Positions 8,601-11,499 of a DNA stretch of 11,499 nucleotides are shown here, one piece after another. Under the pieces are notes generated by a model. That model ran no database searches, was not told where the DNA came from, and saw only the letters and a list, made by a program, of their open reading frames with translations. Position 1 is the first letter of the stretch. Each line of letters opens with the position of its first letter. The stretch spans positions 1 to 11,499 of the forward strand of contig JALNXV010000082.1 of assembly GCA_023230175.1 (NCBI GenBank). The letters are read 5' to 3'. Made by a program: the position numbers and the translations under genes. The DNA is from Candidatus Cloacimonadota bacterium (GTDB taxonomy: Bacteria > Cloacimonadota > Cloacimonadia > Cloacimonadales > WRIO01).

Positions 8601-9792
8601 TGATGTCTGAATCAGACTCAGGCGCTTTCTCTATCAGAGAATTAATTCTTTTATAGAACAACTCTGTTGAACACCTTTTTACGGCCTTATGTTTCTTGTT
8701 GTTATTAATCTCGCCGATGTAGTTCGAGTAATTTCCATTCTTTTTGTTGTCCTTATGGAAGAAATCATGATAGTCGGTTTTACTGCAGTTTTTCTTCAGA
8801 GCTCGCTTGAGAACAATGAGGTCTTTGTGGTTTTCATTGAATAAATTGACCTTGCCAGCAGAAAGAGAAGTCTGTCCCGCAAGGACCCTCGCTAGCATTG
8901 ACCAATCAAACAATGACTTCGTATATAAAACAAAACTGAATTCATCTTCAGAGAGTCCGCTTTCCAAAATCGGCAAGTCAATTTCTTCAAAAGACGTTTT
9001 AGTAAATTCGACTGCTGGAAGTTCCTTGTAATCTTCATTGCAGAAAAGGGTTGCGGGTGCCACTTTGTAGCCTACCATCATCTTGATAACCATTTTCTTG
9101 AGTTTGTCATCATGGCATGTGAAAGCCTGATTGAGAAGATCTGCCTTTTCTGAACGTTTTGTCTTCTGAAGTGCCATCTCAGTATCTTTGACTTTTGAAC
9201 AATTCATATCTCCACCCTCAAAAACACTTCTAAAAGCAGAAGAAAATGAATCCAGAACGGCGGACAAGTCCATTACCGAGCTGAAGTCGTCACCCATTGT
9301 AAATAGAAAGTGTCCCCTGTTCTTGAGAATATGATGAACTGCAAGATATACTAGTCTAATGTCAGGTTCTGCTGTTCCGTTCATCAATGCAAGCCTGAGA
9401 TGGTAAATCGTAGGGTATTTTTTGAAGAAATCCTTGTCGTTGAATCCCACATCGTTAAATAGGGAATTCTTTTGCACGTAATGCTTATCATCTGACAAAT
9501 ATGCACTTTCCTTCAATCGAATAAAGAAGTCATGATCGACCTTTGCAATCTCTTTAGCAAAAAGCTCTTGTGCCCAAAGAATCCTTTGCTTTCGTCTTTC
9601 CAGCCTTCTTCTGGCGCAACGGTTCACTCTTCTGTCTTGAGCAGTATGAGCTTCTGAAAACAAATGAGAACCCCACATGTATTTGTTATGGAATTTAAGA
9701 ACGTTGTATTCTAAATCCGTTACAGCCCAACCAACAGACTCTGTTCCACAGTCCAATCCCAGAAAGTAATCCTTTGCATCTGAACTATTCAC
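5692..9792 (-). CDS. cas9: Cas9, RNA-guided DNA endonuclease (type II-A)
   Basis: A 1366-residue Cas9, the crRNA:tracrRNA-guided effector that cuts both strands of invading DNA. Domains in order: RuvC-I (LGLDCGTESVGWAV, D14); arginine-rich bridge helix (about 53-72, RRVNRCARRRLERRKQR); a large helical recognition lobe (about 75-740); RuvC-II (KKVFIEV, E773); HNH (YDIDHIFP, D866 and H867, with N890 in NREKS); RuvC-III (LHHAKDAYLNIVVGN, H999 and D1002); and the C-terminal PAM-interacting domain (about 1110-1366), ending in DQSVTGLFEK. All nuclease residues match the SpCas9 set (D10, E762, D839, H840, N863, H983, D986), so it should be a full nuclease. From memory it resembles T. denticola Cas9 (1395 residues) most. 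The GTG start is supported by a GGAGG site 8 bases upstream and by the family start (KDYFLGLD close to the N-terminus). It heads the operon cas9-cas1-cas2-csn2. Confidence 0.99.
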   Translation of the reverse strand: MNSSDAKDYFLGLDCGTESVGWAVTDLEYNVLKFHNKYMWGSHLFSEAHTAQDRRVNRCARRRLERRKQRILWAQELFAKEIAKVDHDFFIRLKESAYLSDDKHYVQKNSLFNDVGFNDKDFFKKYPTIYHLRLALMNGTAEPDIRLVYLAVHHILKNRGHFLFTMGDDFSSVMDLSAVLDSFSSAFRSVFEGGDMNCSKVKDTEMALQKTKRSEKADLLNQAFTCHDDKLKKMVIKMMVGYKVAPATLFCNEDYKELPAVEFTKTSFEEIDLPILESGLSEDEFSFVLYTKSLFDWSMLARVLAGQTSLSAGKVNLFNENHKDLIVLKRALKKNCSKTDYHDFFHKDNKKNGNYSNYIGEINNNKKHKAVKRCSTELFYKRINSLIEKAPESDSDIKYIKDKIENGTFLNLLVSFRNGVVPYQVNLMELKLILKKASHCFPFLNEKDDSGLSVTEKLVDILKFRIPYYVGPLGFNSNNSTRNHWIERKWNEKITPWNFSDVVDEESSAEAFIKRMTNKCVYMPEEDVIPKNSLLYSKFMVLNEINNLKVNGLKITVVQKQGIYNDLFKGRDHVTQKQIITYMYAQGWYPKKQKLIISGIDGNPKSSLASYRVFKTYIDSKRLSWSDCEKIIYFITVFPEGGKVLHSRLNNEFGAKLAEDDISRIETLNFSGWGTMSEKFLAKLEGFSKETGEVRSIISTLWETNDNLMEILSSKYSFREELNNKPAIGKLSYEVVDDLFVSPSVKRQIWQTLKIVQEVHKVMGHAPKKVFIEVTRNSGKKKRTVSRKDDLLEKYHNLSKDDKQLILSLGGDNADKVKMSLEKQSQEIITKRDRLYLYYSQMGRCMYSGEPIDLENLGNATLYDIDHIFPYSKSGDDSLTNKVLVKSALNREKSQDYPIQDGIRSRMESFWSMLKKTNLINSEKYERLIRPTQLTDKDLEGFVNRQLVETSQSTKATAEILRRYYGDESKIVYSKASKVSDFRKEFEIWKCRAINNLHHAKDAYLNIVVGNIIDSKYSCFPLRSSFSAENNLSKPFDYDVPSASWKAHKNGTIQTVYSFVTNEKMEKTILCTVQPITGKGPLFDLQIRNDKEEMLPVKSSDPILAGRLEKTKDEKAELQAWTKQYGGYNSLSTSHFALVKSFEKSKPCVSIIPISIVDKDKYSTDGALLDYCRIELKLINPEVIRLKVHINALFRINKYPLRIKGKSNGGKVITMDSGLPLILANADVYKYKKVEKVLEKLANDKSYIITEEYDCISKESNEKLFSELMKRLECNIYKQRLGNQTKILRDKSAIFDKLSIENQCRLLYSIVQYFGMGNGQCDLSLIEGSKQAGTITCGAKIMILEKSVEIVDQSVTGLFEKVHRMV

Positions 9793-9822
9793 TTGACTTC
9801 CCTCCCATTCCTAACTTAGAAT
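9793..9822 (+). promoter_or_regulatory. tracrRNA promoter
   Basis: TTGACT (9793-9798) and TAGAAT (9817-9822) are separated by 18 bp, a good sigma-70-type promoter. The expected start lies about 7 bases downstream, near 9828-9830, exactly where the anti-repeat begins. The -35 box sits between the cas9 start codon and its ribosome binding site, on the opposite strand. Confidence 0.7.
9801..9806 (-). promoter_or_regulatory. Ribosome binding site of cas9
   Basis: On the minus strand GGGAGG (core GGAGG, 9805-9801) lies 8 bases before the GTG at 9792-9790. This is the strongest Shine-Dalgarno match in the operon, and it decides the GTG start of cas9. Confidence 0.8.
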
Positions 9823-9846
9823 AGTGTCGTAACATAACATGTCCAA
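9818..9846 (-). promoter_or_regulatory. Candidate cas operon promoter
   Basis: On the minus strand TTGGAC (9846-9841) and TATTCT (9823-9818) are spaced by 17 bp, giving a start near 9811 and a 5' leader of about 19 bases that carries the cas9 ribosome binding site. The boxes are imperfect. A second pair, TTGAAC (9862-9857) with TGTTAT 17 bp away, is an alternative. Any cas promoter close to cas9 must lie inside or across the tracrRNA gene. Confidence 0.35.
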
Positions 9847-9916
9847 ATAAAAACATGTTCAAATCGTCTGAAAAGACCCCGAAGTCGGGAAAAGCACTCT
9901 AGGGTGCTTTTTTTTT
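9828..9916 (+). ncRNA. tracrRNA for the type II-A system
   Basis: The RNA begins with an anti-repeat. GUAACAUAAC (9829-9838) pairs perfectly with GUUAUGUUAC of the crRNA repeat, AUGU (9839-9842) faces GA as a bulge, and CCAAAU (9843-9848) pairs with the first six repeat bases, GUUUGG (one G-U pair). This is the same plan as the S. pyogenes duplex (GA opposite AAGU). A nexus-like ACAUGU element follows (about 9851-9860), then stem-loop GUCU-GAAA-AGAC (9866-9877), stem-loop CCCG-AAGU-CGGG (9878-9889) and a terminator hairpin with a T-run. The gene is divergent from cas9 and has its own promoter. The predicted length is about 88 nt. In known systems the duplex with pre-crRNA is cut by RNase III and bound by Cas9. 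Exact ends are inferred. Confidence 0.93.
9890..9916 (+). terminator. Rho-independent terminator of the tracrRNA
   Basis: AAAAGCACUC pairs with GGGUGCUUUU around a small loop, and the T-run extends to nine bases (9908-9916). It is both the last stem-loop of the tracrRNA and its terminator, as is usual for tracrRNAs. Confidence 0.9.
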
Positions 9917-10851
9917 GGCCAAATTCCACGATTGGTGTTTTCTATCATTAACTGGATTATAGCAGACATTTTTCATAGCTCAACAGTTTTTATCTATGAA
10001 GAAACGTATTTCTGCTTTTTTAAAGCCTCGAAAAATCAAGTTCCTCTCTTTCTGCGCAGTAATTTCCGAGTTGCAAAAAATAACAAAGAACCCAGTTCCA
10101 ATAATCTGGAAAAGTAAATCGGAAGGCTCTGGCAAACTCCACGTTTTTTTTCTTTCCTTGATTTTTCTTTGGTTGGTTGCTGAGGTTGTGAAGGATTCTC
10201 TTATGAAAATGCTCAAGAGAGCAAGCATTGAATACATTTCGATGCCGGAAGTCAGCGTCCCTTCTGACAACAAGGATGAGTTGCTGCCAGAATGCCGGGG
10301 AGAAGAATTTTTCCAGTGGTATAGAAAGCACATCATTCCAAATAGCTTGGATTCTGACGAAGGCATCCGTGACAACAATCCTCTTGCAACCAGACCTGTG
10401 AGAAAACAATGAGAAAAGACGGAAATTCCTGCTTCCCAATCTGGTCCCGATTGATGAAGCTTTGCAAGAGAAGAGAAATCTGATGATCTATCCTTGGCTG
10501 TTTCCATTTTATTCTCCGACAATTCTACCACGGTTTTGGTATTTCGTGTTTATTTAATTATTGTAGCATGCTAGTATGACGTATATTGTCATTGTAACAA
10601 TTATTTCCAAATCTCCAAAAACTGATCCGGAACTTCTTTCATTTACACTTATCGTTGTTTTAAATACCCTTAGTAATGGAAAGGAAGCTCTCCATCGGAT
10701 TGCTCTGGAACGGTAGCAGTGCTGAGGACTTCAAGAGCGGTGGCTGTAGCGGAAATGAATCTTTAGAACAGTATTCAGCATGCTGTTTCCTACTGGGTGG
10801 TGGCACAGCTTTTCCAGATTTTTATCAAATACAAATTGCTTTCCGATCTGA

Positions 10852-11181
10852 ATCGCAATCAGAAGAACAGGCGAAAGCTTCAGTCATTTCAAATCGGAAG
10901 GCTTTCTTTCATTCTTCGCCTTGCTGGAGAAAGTGCTTTCCGACGAGTACTTTGCTTCGGCTCGTAATCTTCTTTCGGAGCTTGGCACTGGCTCGGGAAC
11001 CTTGATAAGCTCTGGCTTTTTAGACAACCTCACAGGCAAGGGCTATGTCCTGCGGCAGAAGGAATACAAAGGATTTTGGCGTCATTGGTGGCTTGCACCG
11101 TTATTCTCCATTGCCGACCATCTGTGTCCAGATGCAATGATCCTGTTCAACGAATCGTTTGCTTCTACCAACGAGAGTTAA
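10852..11181 (+). pseudogene. Possible gene remnant, function unknown
   Basis: A plus-strand frame open for 110 codons and ending with TAA at 11179-11181 has a fairly protein-like composition (for example LLEKVLSDEYFASARNLL and FWRHWWLAPLFSIADHLC). It has no ATG near its beginning and no Shine-Dalgarno site; the only early start is a TTG at 10921. An in-frame stop sits just upstream at 10849-10851. A second frame (about 10770-10955) is also open and gives a basic, transposase-like mix of residues. A frameshifted relic spanning both frames is possible. I do not recognise the family, and this may be chance. Confidence 0.2.
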
Positions 11182-11329
11182 GGTTCTCACCTCTTCGTTT
11201 GATTGAGAACGCAATAGAAGTATGCTCTGTAATCTTCCTTTGCACTTTTGCATCTAGGTTCATTGGCAGGGAAGAAGCTGGGTTTGGCCAGGCACAGAGA
11301 CTTGAACATTCAGGATAGTGCAGGGATTG

Positions 11330-11351
11330 CCCCAGCAGACGGCCTGCGGGG
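11330..11351. other. GC-rich hairpin upstream of the last gene
   Basis: CCCC-A-GCAG (11330-11338) pairs with CTGC-GGGG (11344-11351) around ACGGC, with one bulged A. It lies in a locally GC-rich patch (about 11325-11380), unlike the AT-rich surroundings. The following TTTT (11357-11360) is too far off for a clear terminator. It could be a weak plus-strand terminator for whatever once lay to its left, or part of the leader region of the next gene. Confidence 0.3.
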
Positions 11352-11474
11352 GAAGATTTTCAAGGAAACAGGGGCGGGCGGGTTGCCAGAATGAGGCTAA
11401 TCGGGGTATGAATATATGTAAGGGCATTATCGCCTAGTCAGTTATTGTTATCAATGTATTCATAGGAGGGTAAA

Positions 11475-11499
11475 ATGATTTACTCAACGGAAGTGCAGC
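11475..11499 (+). CDS. Start of an unidentified gene, cut by the window edge
   Basis: An ATG with a strong AGGAGG site (11464-11469) five bases upstream begins MIYSTEVQ and runs off the window. Eight codons are too few to identify the product. The Shine-Dalgarno match is among the best in the window, so a real gene probably starts here. It points away from the CRISPR locus and is unlikely to belong to it. An inverted repeat ATTG-TTAT-CAAT (11444-11455) just upstream could be a regulatory site. Confidence 0.65.

Larger units (their letters stand above)
9917..11474. other. Stretch of 1.5 kb without a convincing gene
   Basis: I recognise no gene here. Several frames on both strands stay open for 60-180 codons, but they overlap one another and none shows a known motif. 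The best starts are a plus-strand ATG at 10202 (AAGGA 7 bases upstream, 70 codons to 10412) and a minus-strand ATG at 10507 (GGAG 6 bases upstream, open to 9980, Ser-rich); both cannot be real. A 10-bp palindrome, TAGCATGCTA, lies at 10564-10573 in an AT-rich gap (about 10530-10670). The 13-mer AAATCGGAAGGCT occurs at 10116-10128 and again at 10891-10903. The pattern suggests decayed coding DNA flanking the CRISPR locus. A lineage-specific small gene is possible. Confidence 0.5.

Noticed and set aside
9980..10531. A 183-codon minus-strand frame with a usable ribosome site before an internal ATG at 10507
   Set aside because: Ser-rich composition with no recognisable motif, and it overlaps equally open frames on both strands. 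Not listed as a gene, only described within the gene-poor stretch.
10564..10573. Palindrome TAGCATGCTA as an operator or attachment site
   Set aside because: A single 10-bp palindrome with no partner copy, no flanking repeats and no regulator gene nearby. Too weak to call.

Overview
The window carries a complete type II-A CRISPR-Cas locus, read almost entirely on the minus strand: cas9, cas1, cas2, csn2 and then a 55-spacer CRISPR array. A divergent tracrRNA gene lies on the plus strand just upstream of cas9. The DNA is AT-rich. From memory, Cas9 looks closest to the Treponema denticola type of II-A Cas9 (shared motifs such as LGLDxGTxSVGWAVTD, NNLMELLSS, SPSVKxxxWQTLK and a C-terminal QSxTGxFEK). 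The repeat also resembles the T. denticola repeat at both ends when read on the cas strand. A spirochaete (Treponema or Sphaerochaeta-like) is therefore my first guess, with an anaerobic Firmicute as the alternative. No rRNA or housekeeping gene is present to settle this.

Layout. 1-108: array-distal flank with a rho-independent terminator for minus-strand transcription and two more small hairpins. 109-3774: CRISPR array of 55 apparently identical 36-bp repeats plus one decayed terminal repeat, with 55 spacers (53 of 30 nt, one of 31, one of 29). 3775-3826: short leader directly after csn2. 3827-9792: csn2, cas2, cas1 and cas9 as a tight operon with overlapping or nearly touching ends. 9793-9916: a compact control region holding the cas9 ribosome binding site, two face-to-face promoters and the tracrRNA gene with its terminator. 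9917-11474: about 1.5 kb with no convincing gene, probably decayed sequence. 11475-11499: the first eight codons of a new plus-strand gene with a strong Shine-Dalgarno site.

How it works together. Cas1, Cas2 and Csn2 (with Cas9) capture spacers at the leader end. The array is transcribed in the same direction as the cas genes. The tracrRNA pairs with each repeat (6-bp lower stem, GA/AUGU bulge, 10-bp upper stem, the same plan as in Streptococcus pyogenes), which allows RNase III processing and loading into Cas9. All Cas9 RuvC and HNH catalytic residues and the key Cas1 residues are present, so the system looks intact. The most notable points are the previously unannotated tracrRNA, the overlap of the tracrRNA and presumed cas promoters on opposite strands, and a PAM-reading segment in Cas9 that lacks the RxR pair of SpCas9.
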